DNA from: Temnopleurus reevesii
Lineage: Eukaryota > Echinodermata > Echinoidea > Temnopleuroida > Temnopleuridae
DNA length: 64,000 bases
Direction: 5' to 3'
Assembly (NCBI GenBank): GCA_036244855.1
Contig: BQKZ01000114.1
Coordinates: forward strand, 1-64,000
Below the pieces are notes generated by a model. It had not been told where the DNA came from, did no database searches, and saw nothing but the letters and a program-made list of their open reading frames with translations. Position numbers and translations under genes: made by a program. Shown one piece after another: positions 1-12,600 of the stretch. Position 1 is the stretch's first letter, and each line of letters begins with the position of its first letter.

Positions 1-482
1 TACCAGTGTCACTCTTTGACATTCTCACTTCCGAAGGCTAGGTTTAGCAATTACTACCACATCACGACTCCTTCACGTAATTCAACAAAAGATGTGTGCT
101 AACTAAGCTTATAACAACGAACTATTGGTAGGACTAACTCACAATGTAGCCCCACCTAGACTACTACAATTTTGCTAGTGAGAAAAGGGTTAAAGAACTA
201 CTTGTAGTGTCACCATTTGATGTTCTCACTCCCGAAGGCTAGGTTTAGTAATCGCTACCACATCATGAACTTTTCACATCATTCAACCAAAGATGCGTGC
301 TAACTGAGCTTTACACTGGACTAACAAGGAACTGTAGGAACTTGCAATTTAGAGCCCCACCTAGACAAAGGGGTCATACAAAATTTGCTAGTGAGAAAAG
401 GGTTTAAGAAATAGTGTCATCCTCTGACGTTCTCACCTAGGGCTAAGTTTAGCGATTGCTGCCACGTCATTCAACCGATGCA
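1..482. repeat. ~205-bp tandem array, about 2.3 units, open at left edge
   Basis: Three unit starts are visible at about 5, 206 and 413, each 'agtgtca' followed by a 'ttctcac' and 'ggctaggtttag'-type block. Units 1 and 2 share further blocks ('gccccacctaga', 'tgctagtgagaaaaggg') in the same order. The third unit decays near 482. The array probably continues to the left of the window. Confidence 0.85.
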
Positions 483-2540
483 GGTCAAGTGTAGGAACCA
501 ATATGAATCGGAGACGAACCCCTTCAAGTCAGAATAATTTCACCGCGAGATGCGATCACCTTCGAGCGGTGTCGAAAACGGGGATTAGGTCATTCAGATC
601 GGGCTCACATACGGACTAGTCTGCAGGCACAGACCTTCATTTGATGCATAATCACCGATTTTGGGGGGAGGAGGGGGGGGCAGGGCAGAAATCTAGCCTA
701 TCTATTCTCTATCTGTGTTTTGGGGAGTTGAACAACATGATACCACATCACATTGTAGTCTCTGACTGCAGCCCCAGCATTATGGAATGCATGAATTATG
801 AAACCAAAGTCAGTGGTCTGTGATTGCAGACTGCAAATGGACATCTCTTTGGTGCTTGTGAATAATAGTCGAGTTTGTAAGATGTAGAATAAGGGTTGTA
901 GCATTAATAAGGTGGCTCAATCTTTAGCAGTCCAAAAATTTATTTTATGTATGGAATTTCGGCATACCCACTTCCGGTTATGGGCATTATGACATGTTCT
1001 TTCCATTTTTGTCAGGTTTTAGATTAAAACAAATCATGTTCGCTTTTCCATTTCATTTTTTAAAAGATTTCTTAACATGAACTTTTATTACACCTTTGTG
1101 TGTTTCTTAGATGCAGCACCAACGACCTTTGATTATGTTTAGGGAAGAAAAATTGTAACATTTCCGATATGATAGCTGTAGGATTAGCTCCTCTAACCAA
1201 AATTCACCTTCAGAACCTCAACAGATAGATATCGCCAGAATCGTGAGAGATTGTTTGATATTGCCTATATTCGGTGGTAAGAATTAAACAGTTAACTGTT
1301 AATTTAATGATCTGCTGCTTGAGGACTGTACTTAGAAATCTCAACAAGATTCCTAGGTCCGTAATCCATACTTGGAAATCCCAAGCCGCTTTGCTTCGTA
1401 ATCCCAGCCTTTGTGTTATAAAGAATGCTGCCAGCTACATGTAACCCGCCCTTTTTCGACAGGTGTTTTCGAGTTGGAGTAACGAAACACGTCGCTGTAT
1501 TTTTTCATTGTAAATATTTTATTTCAACCAAGAGCGATCACGCGAGAATTAAGTATAGATAGCTTAATTACTCTTTAGTGACAAATCTTTTTTTTTTCTT
1601 TTTTACAAACTTCTCAAATGCTGATTAATAAACGTAAAGTGTCAATTTCATTTCAATGCGTTTCTGTATGGAACCAAAGTGTGTTAAATTTGTGTGCATT
1701 TGTTAAGAACGTTAAGGGGAGAAAGTTCTTTTGCATATTCAAACCAGACAAAATCATTGTTGCTATAAAGAAGGCCCATATCTAGGATTTTCTTTTCTTT
1801 TCCTACCTGTTCAAAATTGGAGTTGCAGGGGTAGAAGATCCCCCCTCCCCCTGCTTGCAAGTAAAGAAAAACAAATTGTGCTAGATCCATTAAAGCATGT
1901 GAGAATCCATGCACATTTATACTGTGATTTATTAAATTTTTTATTTTGCTATTTTATTATTTTTTTTTTACAGTAAATGCTCATCTTTTTCTGTGATACT
2001 TTGAAATATTCATAATTTTAAATGTATCAAAAAGGTTGTATACATTTAAACCTGCTTCGTGATGATTTTGCATGGTTAAGTAATGCGTTTAATTTTCTAA
2101 CTGACTTACATATACCAGTCTTTGGCCGCTGGGCAGGTGGTGGTCAGTATACAAAAAGACTGATCAATCAACATCTGATTTCCATGGACTTAATTAAAGG
2201 GCTTCATTAATTATCGATGCCCTTATCTTTGATGATAAATTGTAAGGAGGTGATTATGCATGTATTCTGTTTTCTATGTACCTGCTCAAACCTTTATCTC
2301 ATCAATTGACTTATATTAGGGTCTGATATTGAATTATTTGAAGCCATATGATTTAAGACATTCCATATTGCCCTATAATTCTGTTTTCAAATGATTATTT
2401 GAAATTCATCAATTATTCATAGAAAGCAATACTGATGTATCAAGAAAAGAATTTTCTCATATTCTTTCTATTACTAAAGGTAATAGAGGTGGGAAAACTT
2501 GGCCTATTCAATAATGGAGAAATCTCATAACTTGCATTTT
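483..2540. other. Intergenic or intronic stretch, no gene seen
   Basis: Only short open frames without recognisable domains on either strand, plus a G-rich run near 661-685 and homopolymer T tracts near 1588-1605 and 1960-1970. No RNA gene or clear transposon boundary was recognised. Confidence 0.5.
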
Positions 2541-2627
2541 GATGATAATAATAATAATGTTGACTACTTGTATAGTGCACAGGTCCACCTTATCGGTGCT
2601 CATGGCGCTAAAAGCTTTACACTCACT
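2541..2627 (-). mobile_element. 3' tail of tRNA-derived SINE (family 1), truncated
   Basis: The reverse complement contains 'gcgccatgagcaccgat', 'ggtggacctgtgc' and 'ctatacaagtag', then a run of 'att' triplets. The same ordered blocks form the 3' part of the full-length SINE at 18123-18385. The tRNA-like head is missing, so this is a 5'-truncated copy. Confidence 0.75.
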
Positions 2628-3019
2628 ATTTGCGTTGAAGACTGATCCCATTAACATTGTGCAACATTAAGACTTGTAAGAAGTCCTGGGCAGAATGACT
2701 GGAGTATGTTAACAAATCTAATCGCACTCGATCATCAGCACAAGAATTATTACCAGTCATGCATAAAGTTGTTTTTGGTGAAACACCACTCTGGGATGAT
2801 ATTGTAAAACAAAAATATTCAACATATGCGACTTGATTTATGCAATTTAGATGCTGAAATTAGGAGATAATTTTGATTAAAATGCCTTCTGATGTGAGAT
2901 GCATAGTTTTAAAATGTTGCTTAATGAATTGCCATGTAGCTAGAGCAATCAATAGCTATCCATTTAGCCCAGCATACAATTCCAAACATTTGATTGATTT
3001 TCATTGATTCATAAATTAC

Positions 3020-3680
3020 ATCCCATTTTTCTGTCATTGATTTCTGCCCCTCATCTCTCTCGCTCTACGTCCACTCCTATTTCATGAGAAGACCAATGTT
3101 CCATTTGAGCACATGATCTCTTCTTTCTGGAGAACATGATCCCTTTCTTCTCTCCTCATCAGAAAATTACCCCTCTCTCTCATCTTTTCCATTCACCATC
3201 CATTTTCTCTCATGAAAACCAATGTTCCGCTTGATAACTTATCTCTTTCTTTCCTCATCAAAACTTCATTTTTTTCTCATCATCTATCTCATGCCCCAAC
3301 TATTTCTCTTCTTTCATGAAAAAAACAATTCCACTTGGATAACATCATCCAATTCCTCATTCTTAAGAAGCCTCAATTGAGCATTTTGCTCTCCCTTGTC
3401 TTCTTTCCCATTCACCATCTATTCCCTTCTCATGAAAAACCAATGTTCCACTAAATAACATTATCTCTTTCTTCTTTCTTGAAAACAACATCGCTTTCTT
3501 CTTTCTCCAGAAATCATCTCTTTTTTTCTTTCCTCAATACTCGTCTCATCATCTTTGCCATTCCCATTCATTCTCCTCCCATGAAAACCCTCTCTCTCGA
3601 ACATCATCAATTTCTTCTTTCTGTAGAACATCATCCCCTTCTTCTTTCCTGAAAACATCACATTTTTCATCTTTCCTCAT
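3020..3680 (+). repeat. Pyrimidine-rich tandem array, ~105-150-bp diverged units
   Basis: A 'catgaaaaccaatgttcc'-type block recurs at about 3083, 3211, 3315, 3431 and 3580, separated by C/T-rich linkers such as 'tttcttctttcct' and 'cattcaccatc'. Spacing is irregular (104-149 bp), indicating an old array with indels. The open frames on either strand are by-products of the skewed base composition. Confidence 0.75.
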
Positions 3681-3689
3681 CGTCTGGAG

Positions 3690-5030
3690 CGCAGGTGATT
3701 ATTAAACATTTCATCGCGGAGCGACACGGCCCTGCATCTCATCTCCATCCTCGTCATTTCATGACATCCGCTGTCATCCTGGGCGACGAGATGAAATTCC
3801 ACGCACCCGTAATCCCTCCAGCCTTTTCTTGTTACCCCAACAGCGCTCACAACTCCACCCCTCCAGCTCTTTCAGCTCCAAACACATCTCCCCCCTCTCT
3901 CTCTTTATTTTTAGTTGCTAGGCCAAACCTAACCCTAGCATGGCCCAGACATAGAAATCAATCAACGGCATTCGTTTTCGACTGTAATTCACGGGCATGT
4001 CATGAATACTTCTGCCCACGATTGCCGGGATGTTCGGTTTCACATCCTCTCAAGAATTCCTCATGTTTTCCATGAATTTTTCGTCTCACATTATGTTTCA
4101 CATTTTCTGGTTCATTGCATCCTGACTTTTTTCATGTTTGAGAAGCTTGATAGGTAGAATGGTCACCCATGACATGTTGATATCCTCAAAAGCCGATAAG
4201 TGCTTGTAGTTGAGGATGAACATGATTTAGTTGGAGGTGGTTTATCAGAATGGTACAATAAACTTGACAAGAATGACGATAATGATGGTATTGATGATGA
4301 TATAATGAGGAGTATATGTGGAATTGAAATAGTGCAGATTTAACCCTGCATAATGTCCCAGTTGCTTTCTTCTTATTATCATCCTGGGTTTAGCTGTTCC
4401 ATGGCTGTTGCTATCCTTTCGCACAAGCATTCCAAGTGATAGATATTCCTGCCAGTTTCCCATTCACTTCACCTGGGTTGAGGGCATCACAATTTAGAAA
4501 TTGTTTTGCCTACAAGGCCAAAGTGAATTTGAAAAGTGTATGAATTATAGAGCCGCATTAACAATAGTTTTTTGGCTTTTGAAGCGATATCTTTTATATG
4601 TGAGATCATTCGCTTGCTTGTCTTTTTACACAGAACAGTACAGAGCAGTTACTGCATGAATAGAGCACCAAATATCAAATATCAAGGTAGAAGGCATATC
4701 CCTTTCACTCGAATTGCTGAATAGAAAGTAAATATTGCATTTTTAAACCAGGAATAAGATGAAAAGTCACACACATAGTATACATAGATTTTCCGAGAGG
4801 TGATCGTATTTCACTCGTTCTGCACGCTACTCGTCTCGGAATAAAAGATGGGTTTTACAATAGGCTGCGTGGTAAGGCAAACATAGGGTATCTCACCACT
4901 ATCCCCATCCATATTCTTTTGTGTTTGTCTTTAGCTAACGCTACCTTGCAAATAGATATTCTCGGGAGAAGCAGGATGAAAAAGACATAGTTAGAGATGA
5001 AATTGAATATATTGAGGGGTGTATTGTTAG
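3690..5030. other. No gene recognised
   Basis: A 126-residue open frame at 3695-4075 (+) is proline/serine-rich low-complexity sequence without a recognisable domain or splice context, and I do not call it. The rest is AT-rich unique-looking DNA. Confidence 0.45.
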
Positions 5031-5039
5031 TGAAGATTT

Positions 5040-5275
5040 AGACATTGAGTGGAGGGGAGGGGGGTGCAAGTATTAGGAAGAGAGAGAGAGAGAGAGAGAG
5101 AGGAAAGGAGAGAGTGATCGCAATGAGATAACTGACACGTTGGACGCAATATAATGACCAGGATGAGGCTGAGGAGGAGGAGGAGGGATGGAGGGGGAGG
5201 AATAGAGTAGGAGGAAGAAGAAGAAGAGGAGGGGGAGGAAGTGGAAGAGGAAGAAAAGGGGGATGACGAAGGATC
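5040..5275. repeat. Purine-rich tract with (GA)n and (GGA/GAA)n
   Basis: A (AG)n run near 5080-5103 is followed by GGA/GAA-rich sequence to about 5275. The 79-residue proline/leucine-rich minus-strand frame here is a composition artefact. This is one of the few long purine tracts on the + strand in the window. Confidence 0.8.
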
Positions 5276-5478
5276 AAAGGATCGTGATGCTTTAATAATT
5301 AAGTGTCACAGCTTGAAGTAGAGGACTGTTCACAGCACGTCTTTACCTCTCCTCACCTTTCTGCATTATATTCTCACGTTTCTGTGATAGCAGGTACGAC
5401 CTACCTGTGTGAACCGTGGTAGAATATTTGATAACAGAGCGAGGATATTGGTGCATATAGTGTGAACAACTTTTAGAA

Positions 5479-5765
5479 AGCTTTGTCAAGATACCAGGGT
5501 TTTCTGCTCAGAACAGATGATGCCTCACACCATTGGGAGCCAATTGAGATGAAATTCTTTGCTCCATGTTGAAGATGTCATTGTAGCTTTGAATTTTATT
5601 TCCGTCTATGTTCAGCCTGGGGACAGATACATGTCACAGAGGCCAAACTGAACCAAAGAGGCTTGTAAGGATATCCTGGTTTAGAGCTCTGAACAGCTGA
5701 CACTGAGCACCATTGGGGGCCAATTGGGATGACATTCTTCGCCTCATGTTGAACATGTTGGGGTG
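5479..5765. repeat. Diverged direct duplication, ~185-bp period
   Basis: Blocks at about 5479-5580 recur at about 5660-5765 in the same order: 'aggatatcctgg/agataccaggg', 'agaacagatga/tgaacagctga', 'caccattggg', 'gccaattg', 'tgacattctt'. The copies differ at many positions, so it is old. Confidence 0.7.
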
Positions 5766-5779
5766 GTGTACATCACATT

Positions 5780-7600
5780 CAATTAAGTGGCATCCTTATT
5801 GAAAGATTTAAAGATAAAGATCATGCCCTGTTTCGTTTAAAATGGGGTTAAAGGCTTTAATTAGGGTTACAAGTAATATAATTTACCTATAAAAGGTTAT
5901 GAACATTTTTCTGGTAAATAGATTACGTCTGTTAAGATATTTAACTACTTTTTGCGCTGTAGTAAAAGTATTACCATAATTCCGTTTTCAATAGCAAATT
6001 AGAGCATGTTCATAGTTTGTTAAATATAAATAAAATTGAACGAGAAATGGCTTAAGTCTTGCAAAATAAAAATGATGACGCACGTCGCGCTCTGCAACAG
6101 AACATGCTTCACGTGTAGAATGAATGCAAACTTGCATGCCGCACACAATACCCCCAGTCACTCCACCAATTCTCTGCCTTTCGCTCCCTATGCTATCCAT
6201 TTAGCACACTGTAAGAATAACAGCTGATTAGCATTGTCAAAGTAAATGCGCCAGAATATGTGGGAAAATCTAACTTCGTACACATTTATATTTAGGCAAG
6301 CAAAACAATTTGTGAATTCATCAGCTCGTTTCACATCACTTTCTGCATCCCGACCGTTACAAATCTAAACCTTTAAAGAGGGAGAATCATTTTATTTTAA
6401 AGTCTCATTATGATCATTATATGATAGAAATAACTGATATTTGCACAAACTTTTCCATAGCATAGCATTGTCTGTATCTTTAGGCCTTCACCAGCCACTA
6501 TGGATCTACTCCGCTGCCTTTCCAACCAATTGCATTGTCAATACCAATATGAAATCTCATCTCATCTCTAAATTACTTGTTGACAAATTTGAATGAAAAA
6601 TATAGCAGTGGCAATCACTTTAGCAAATGTCAAGATCGGTACAGTTGTCCTCAAATCAATAATCCAATCATCTAGCTTCGCTCTGCGCCAAATTATGCAA
6701 ACCAACAACGTAATGTGCCGCATCCAATAAAATCCTCCACTAGTATCATGCGTGTTTATATATCCACCATCTTTGTGCTGGCGTGGATGTCGAAGAATTA
6801 ATCATCCCCTGATCGAAGCTAGTCTCCACATATAGCACCAATTTAGGCAGTTCCAGTATTTCCGCTATGTATGCTGAATAAATGTAGATACTTATATTGG
6901 AGCTATCTGCACTGTTGAAAAGTAGTGGTCTTAGTTTCTACAGTTCTGAAATCTGATGCATAGATAGACCACCAATGATCATTCCATTTTCATGAAAAAC
7001 AATGTTTCTTGAGAATCAAGCAATTACTTGGCAAAATGTAATAAAATTTCAAAAATTCTGAGTTGGCCTTAAAGCTCATCCATGATTTTTATTAAAAAAA
7101 AAAAAAAAGTAATATGATTATATTTTCACAGGTGCCCTGCTCATGTGGATGTTCAATGGGTATTCCAAATATAATCGATTCTAGAGTCACACAACTATTA
7201 CTTTGTCAATTTCAGGGAGCTTCGATCGAGATCAAAGTCTTGCTATCTGCCTTATCTTAGCTAGGAGACAAGCTTGTTGATGTGTAAGGGTTCCCTTCGG
7301 ACATCAGTACTCATACTAGTAGCTATCACCCAAAGAATCTGCCTGAATAGACCACTTTCGCAATGTATTCAAATTTATTCAAGTTTGACCCAACACGAAC
7401 TATGTATTCAGCTGTCCAAAAATAATGAGAGTACAATAATCAGAATGCCATTTGCATACATTGTTGCTAGGTTAGGTAAACATTGTAGCTTGTAGCTTGA
7501 CCAACCTAGCAACAACCACTGTATGCTTTCCACATTCCTTCTATTGAAGTAAGATTATTTTATATCAGGTGATCAAATATTTTGTCAGTGTACTAATGTT
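5780..7600. other. No gene recognised
   Basis: AT-rich DNA with short unrelated open frames and an A15-type homopolymer near 7094-7108. No tRNA, SINE head or inverted repeat was seen. Confidence 0.4.
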
Positions 7601-7605
7601 GCAAT

Positions 7606-7680
7606 TGTAGGGCGCTTAGGGATTCTCATGAAGAGTTCATAAGCGCTGTATAAAAGCTGTTCATTATCATTATTATCATG
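7606..7680 (+). mobile_element. SINE 3' tail fragment
   Basis: Sequence 'gggcgcttaggga' then 'ataagcgctgtataaaagctg' halves and 'attatcattattatc' matches the order of the 3' end of the SINE at 32004-32285, which has 'gagcgcttaga', 'taagcgctatataaatg' and an 'attat' run. The head is missing. Confidence 0.6.
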
Positions 7681-8068
7681 CATTTGACAAAGAAGGGGGC
7701 ATAAGATCTTAATACATTACGAAAGTTGTTTATTGGGTCTGTTCTCGAAGACAACCCTAAACTTGAGTTTGTTCTGGTGTGCGTTTCATTAATCTCTAGC
7801 CCCGAGCATTGCCTGGAAATCTAGGAACAACTGACATTGGTTCCGTAGGGCAAGTAGACTGTGCGGGGCCACGATGGGGATTCTCCTTCGTAGCGAGAGG
7901 GGATAAGCTATTGATTTTGCAGCTCTATGTTTCCATTTCGTCTGTCGGCTGTAATTACGTTCTAGATTTCATCAAGGATATTTCACACAAAAGCCTGCGA
8001 TACTCTGCCGTTCTCGGCTTCCTGCGTGCAAAACCTTGACCAGTTTTTATGAGTTTTGTAAAATGTAG

Positions 8069-8099
8069 AGAGAGAGAGAGTGAGAGAGAGAAAGAGATA
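8069..8099. repeat. (GA)n microsatellite
   Basis: Runs of 'gagaga' interrupted once by 'gtga'. No other feature is seen nearby. Confidence 0.85.
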
Positions 8100-8753
8100 A
8101 TGTATTTTTAGTCGCCATTTTTCTGTGTGGCTTTGATCGTGCCGCTGAATCGTGAGAAGAATGAATTTGCTTGATGTGCTGATGCAGGGAGAAGTAGAGT
8201 ATTATTTTTGTTGCCATGGCTACTGTTCCACATCTATGTGAATATTGTCAATAAAATAAGATGACAAAGTGATATTTTATTGATATTGCCTGGAAATAAG
8301 TAGGAGTGGGAATTATGATGATAGAACTTAGAAATAGAAAACCATTGGTGATTAAATGCCAAGAGCATTACTTTAAAGAAATAGGAAAAAGATAACTTCA
8401 TGGAAGTTGTTCGATTATATAGAATAGTGGGACAAAAATGCGGATGGTAGAAAAAGTTTTAAGACCATTTGATTGTCAAATAAAAGTGTTGGGAATATTT
8501 TATTGATTTCAAGGATCTTTAATCCAGAATTGTGCATTTACATGCCTGAAATTATCTACCTCTTGTTTTTGTAATGGCATAAAGTGATCTCTACGCATAA
8601 AATTGGTAATAAAACTCGGGGAATATTTAATGAAATAGATACTATTGTCAATTAAATGATTTTGTGTTGGGTCGATAAATAATTGAAATAATTCTTGCCT
8701 TATCCCAACATGAATAAACACTGATTGACAGGTGCTTTTACCGAGAAGCTATG

Positions 8754-8760
8754 AAAAAAA
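8754..8760 (-). terminator. T7 run, candidate Pol III terminator of the tRNA-like element
   Basis: Seven consecutive T on the minus strand, 10 nt past the 3' end of the tRNA-like fold. Pol III normally stops at four or more T. The spacing suits a tRNA trailer. Just beyond it, 'cttctcggtaaaag' echoes the tRNA 5' end, perhaps a decayed second copy. Confidence 0.4.
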
Positions 8761-8770
8761 TTCATAGGCA

Positions 8771-8841
8771 TTCTCGGGTAGGAATTGAACTCACGATCTC
8801 CTGATGACTAGACAGGTGTCTTACCACTAGACCACCGAGAA
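8771..8841 (-). tRNA. tRNA-Glu-like gene or pseudogene, 71 nt
   Basis: Read on the minus strand it folds as a tRNA: a perfect 7-bp acceptor stem (TTCTCGG/CCGAGAA), a 4-bp D stem (GTCT/AGAC), an A box TGGTCTAGTGG, an anticodon arm CCTGT-CTAGTCA-TCAGG with one mismatch next to the loop, a 5-nt variable loop, and a T arm with one mismatch keeping G53, TTC and A58 (B box GTTCAATTC). The 5' end and D arm resemble eukaryotic tRNA-Glu, but the loop reads AGT at positions 34-36 with C37, which does not fit Glu. A T7 run lies about 10 nt downstream (8754-8760), as for Pol III termination. It could be a working tRNA of odd identity, a pseudo-tRNA or the head of a SINE; pseudogene or SINE head is likeliest. 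Confidence 0.55.
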
Positions 8842-9745
8842 CCGATGGAAGTGGCGGGCTCGATTCGTGTTATAGCAGCAGGTACTGCGTAAATATCTAT
8901 ATATACTATTGCTATTTAATAGAAGTCGGTCACATTGCATCTTTTTTACAATGATAATAGAGTGGAAGCATAAATTGTAGAGTGCTTGCCCTCAGTTCCT
9001 TTGTCTGGGTTTGTCTGAGCCTGTCATTTCACCAAACACATCTTGTGAAGATATGAACCCACTCTAGCATGCCAGTGTGTAATTTTATACAATGGTTTCC
9101 CTTCATTTCAGTTTAAACTGCAATTGAAATTGTTTCACCAGCTATCATGTAGCTGCTGATATTAATGTTTACAAAGATGAGAGCTAATTTCTTATCAAAA
9201 TTGAGATCATTTAATTGGTTGATTTAAGTTTTATGTATCAAGGCGTGATCCAATGGCAATTTATATTTCATCATACACGCCAATGCATTGCAGAAAATCA
9301 TGGTGTTAATTAATCACTATTTTTTTATAATTCAAAAGCTTAAAAATGTGTAAGAACAACTTACACCAGTAAAGAATTACATTTATTGTAATTTAACAAC
9401 TAACTGTTACACTTATCTGTAATGAAAAATATTTTTCGTCTGCATCAAATGTATTTAGGATAGGACCATTGAAATTTCTTCACTGTTATTTATAATAATG
9501 ATAATTTGCATTTATAAAGCCTATTTTCATTTGTTTTAGTGTTGCACCATATAAGTACTGAATCGGTGTTGAATTAACAACGCCATGGTTCTTGAGGTGT
9601 GTCATCAATGGATAACATAAACCATCATGACGGAATGTTGCGTCATCATTACGCTTCATCCACGATATTCTGGAAAAAAATGTGATGAGTTGGCATGTAA
9701 GGAGCAAGGGGAGATCTGGTTCACATGTCCTTTTATCAATGTTGT

Positions 9746-9850
9746 AATTTATTTATGTTTTACTTTGTAAATTTAAATCACAATTCAGCTATTAGCTGCA
9801 ATGATTTTTATTCAATAAACCATTTATCTATCTATCTATCTATCTATCTG
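9746..9850 (+). mobile_element. Possible non-LTR retrotransposon 3' tail with (ATCT)n
   Basis: A poly(T/A)-rich segment ends in 'attcaataaaccatttatc' followed by about six ATCT units (to 9849). Non-LTR elements of the CR1/L2 type commonly end in a polyadenylation-like signal plus a short tandem. No reverse-transcriptase coding sequence is present, so this is only a tail-like match. Confidence 0.35.
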
Positions 9851-10018
9851 GTTTCACCTACACACCCCTTGCACCCCTCCCAGCTCTTAAGGAGACCTTA
9901 AAGCTGTTTTCTTTGCAAGGAAATACTTCTTTTCTTCTAAAATCACCCTCCCACCCCCTCCCCCTCTCTTGTGGCCCCTTAGCGGAAGCACATTCATATA
10001 GCTCCCGGAGTTGCATCT

Positions 10019-11131
10019 CAGTGTGCATAGGGTAAACATGGCGTACGGCCGAGAACATTAGTCATGAATGTCATTAATGTCACTGTGAGGTCCAATGATT
10101 AACCAAAGATCGATGAGTAAAGCAGACATCCCAACAATCAGGAACACTGAGGAGAGAATATTATTGTTACCCTTGCTTTAGCCTGGCGTTCATTGTTCAG
10201 TGTGTATTGGATGAGAAGATTAGCCATGAATTTTGTTAATGTCACTGTGAGGTCCAATGATTAACCAAAGATCGATGAGTAAAGCAGACATCCCAACCAT
10301 CAGGAACACTGAGGAAAGAATATTATTATTACCCTTGCTTTATCCTGGCATACATTGCTCAGTGTGTATTGGATGAGAAGAATAGCCATGAATGTTATTA
10401 ATGTCACCCTGCGGTCCAATGATTAACCAAAGATCAATGAGTGAGGCAGACCTACCAAGCATTAGGAGTTCTGAGGAAAGAATATTATTATTACCCTTGC
10501 TTTAGTCCAGCGTATTTGCAGTGAGTGAACAAGGCGTAAGGCTGGGAACATTAGTCATCAATGTATACGTGCGGTCCAATGATTAACCAAAGATAGATGA
10601 ATAAAGAAGACTTTCCAACCAATAGAAATGCTGAGGAAAAATATTTTTACCCTTGCTTTAGTCCGGCAAACGTTGAACAGTGTGTATTGGAAAAACATGA
10701 TATAAGGCTGAGAACTTTAATAATGAATGTCATTAATGTCATTGTGCGGTCCAATGATTAACCAAAGATCGATGAGTAAAGCAGACCTGCCAAGCATTAG
10801 GAGTTCTGAGCGAAGAATATTATTATTATTACCCTTCCTTTAGCCTGGCGTTCATTGTTCAACTGTGTATTGGATGAGATGATTAGCCATGAATGTTATG
10901 TCACTGTGGGGTCCAAAGATTAACCAAAGATCGATGAGTAAAGCAGACATCCCACCCATCAGGAACACTGAGGAAAGAATATTATTATTACCCATGCTTT
11001 AGCCCGACATACATTCTACAGTGTGTATTTGGTAAACATGGCGTAAGGCAGAGAAACATTAGTCCTGAATGTCATTAATGTCACCTTGTGGTCCAATGAT
11101 TAACCAAAGATCGATGAGTAAAGACTCGATT
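10019..11131. repeat. Satellite-like tandem array, seven ~160-180-bp units
   Basis: The core 'ggtccaatgattaaccaaag' begins at 10089, 10251, 10413, 10573, 10748, 10910 and 11090, giving periods of 162, 162, 160, 175, 162 and 180. Each unit also carries 'atgagtaaagcagac', 'gaatattattattaccc' and 'ctttagcctggc' blocks. Units are roughly 85-95% alike by eye. A detached fragment ('ttattaccctggctttagcc') lies at about 11380-11415. Confidence 0.95.
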
Positions 11132-12339
11132 GATGATGAATACGGGGCCTGGTGTGGGAAAAAGGAAAAAAAGTGAGCTGTTGCAACATTTTGATTGATA
11201 AATATCATGAATCATTGAAAAATATAGGGAAGCCTATTTCAATTTCCAAAACACAATTTACCTTCAATTCTTATAAATAGGGATAACATGGACTGATATT
11301 CAAAATGTACATTATAATACATGATATTTGTATAATAAGCATATCCACTTGACATAGTACTCTAGATGGGTTTCTATTATTATTACCCTGGCTTTAGCCT
11401 GGCGATCATTGTACGTGTATTATAGATGTACTACAAATGTTTAAATTTTGCAAAATTATTTTTACACTTAATAGAAGTTAATATATCAATGTTTTCCCTC
11501 TATACAAAAGAAAAGAACCAAAATGATTACAAATTTTCACTTTTGAATTTTCATCAGTATAAACTGATGAATACTCAAAATATGGTGAGGAAATGTATGT
11601 AGTGTGATACAGGTTTAGTGTTTATTATGATATCATTATCTTGATAGAATTCAAAGGATAATTTGTTTTCCTTTATATGAAATCATGCGATGATGGGTGA
11701 TTTATAGGTACACTGATCATACTGATCATACTAATCAATGCTGTGAGTATGTAGGTCACAATGGAGAAACGGAGGCCAGTACTCTTTGCGATGAAATAGA
11801 CAAGTATTGATTTCCATTGTGTGTGCAGTTAAGATCGATTGGAAAAAGCAAAATGTAATATCCCTGTGTGTATTACCTTCAATGGGTTTTTAAAGCTATA
11901 ATCAGCGCAGTAATGTGTGCTAGAGGCTGGTCGAATATTTACATTTTAAAATAACTTAAACGCCTTTGATCCATTTTGATTGATTTATCTGTGGGTTTTG
12001 CAGGTGTAATGTAAAGTTATTGCATATTTTGGTGCATAGATGATTAATTATGTATTAGAAATTGACAGATGTTAATTTTTTTGGCATTTGGTATTAGAAA
12101 ACCAGTTATGTTTTACTCAATCTTCTTTTCTCCTCCTTCTGTCAGCGGCTGTCTCCAAGTACTATGTCATTAGTTTTTATGAACCTACATACAATAACAA
12201 GATCATTTCATTAAACTTTTGTAACAGTAATAATGTTTGGTACTCAATTATTGTCATCCTTTTCAATAGTAAGGTCTGTAGTTTGGTCGCTATGTCAGGG
12301 ATTGTTTGAGTCCATACAAGTCCTTGTTTGCAGTATCAC

Positions 12340-12600
12340 ATCCCCTTTTTCTATCTCTTCCCTCTTTCTGTTTTCTCATTTTGTGTTTTCTCTTTCCTTC
12401 CCTTTTTCTTATATCTTTTCCTCTCTCATTTTCGCTCTCTCTTTCTCGGTCTCTTTCTCTTGCCCTCTCTCTATCTCTTTCCATCTCTGTCTCACTCTTT
12501 GCCCCACCCCCCTCTCTCCCCCTTCTCTCCCCGTCCCACTCTCTTTTGCCGTTTCTATCGTATTCTGTACATCACCCCTTCCCCCTCTTGGCCTTGGCTT
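12340..12600 (+). repeat. Polypyrimidine (C/T) tract
   Basis: Almost pure C/T on the + strand with CTCT and CCCC runs. All three + frames stay open (a 149-residue frame among them) because stop codons are rare in such sequence. No coding signature is seen. Confidence 0.85.
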
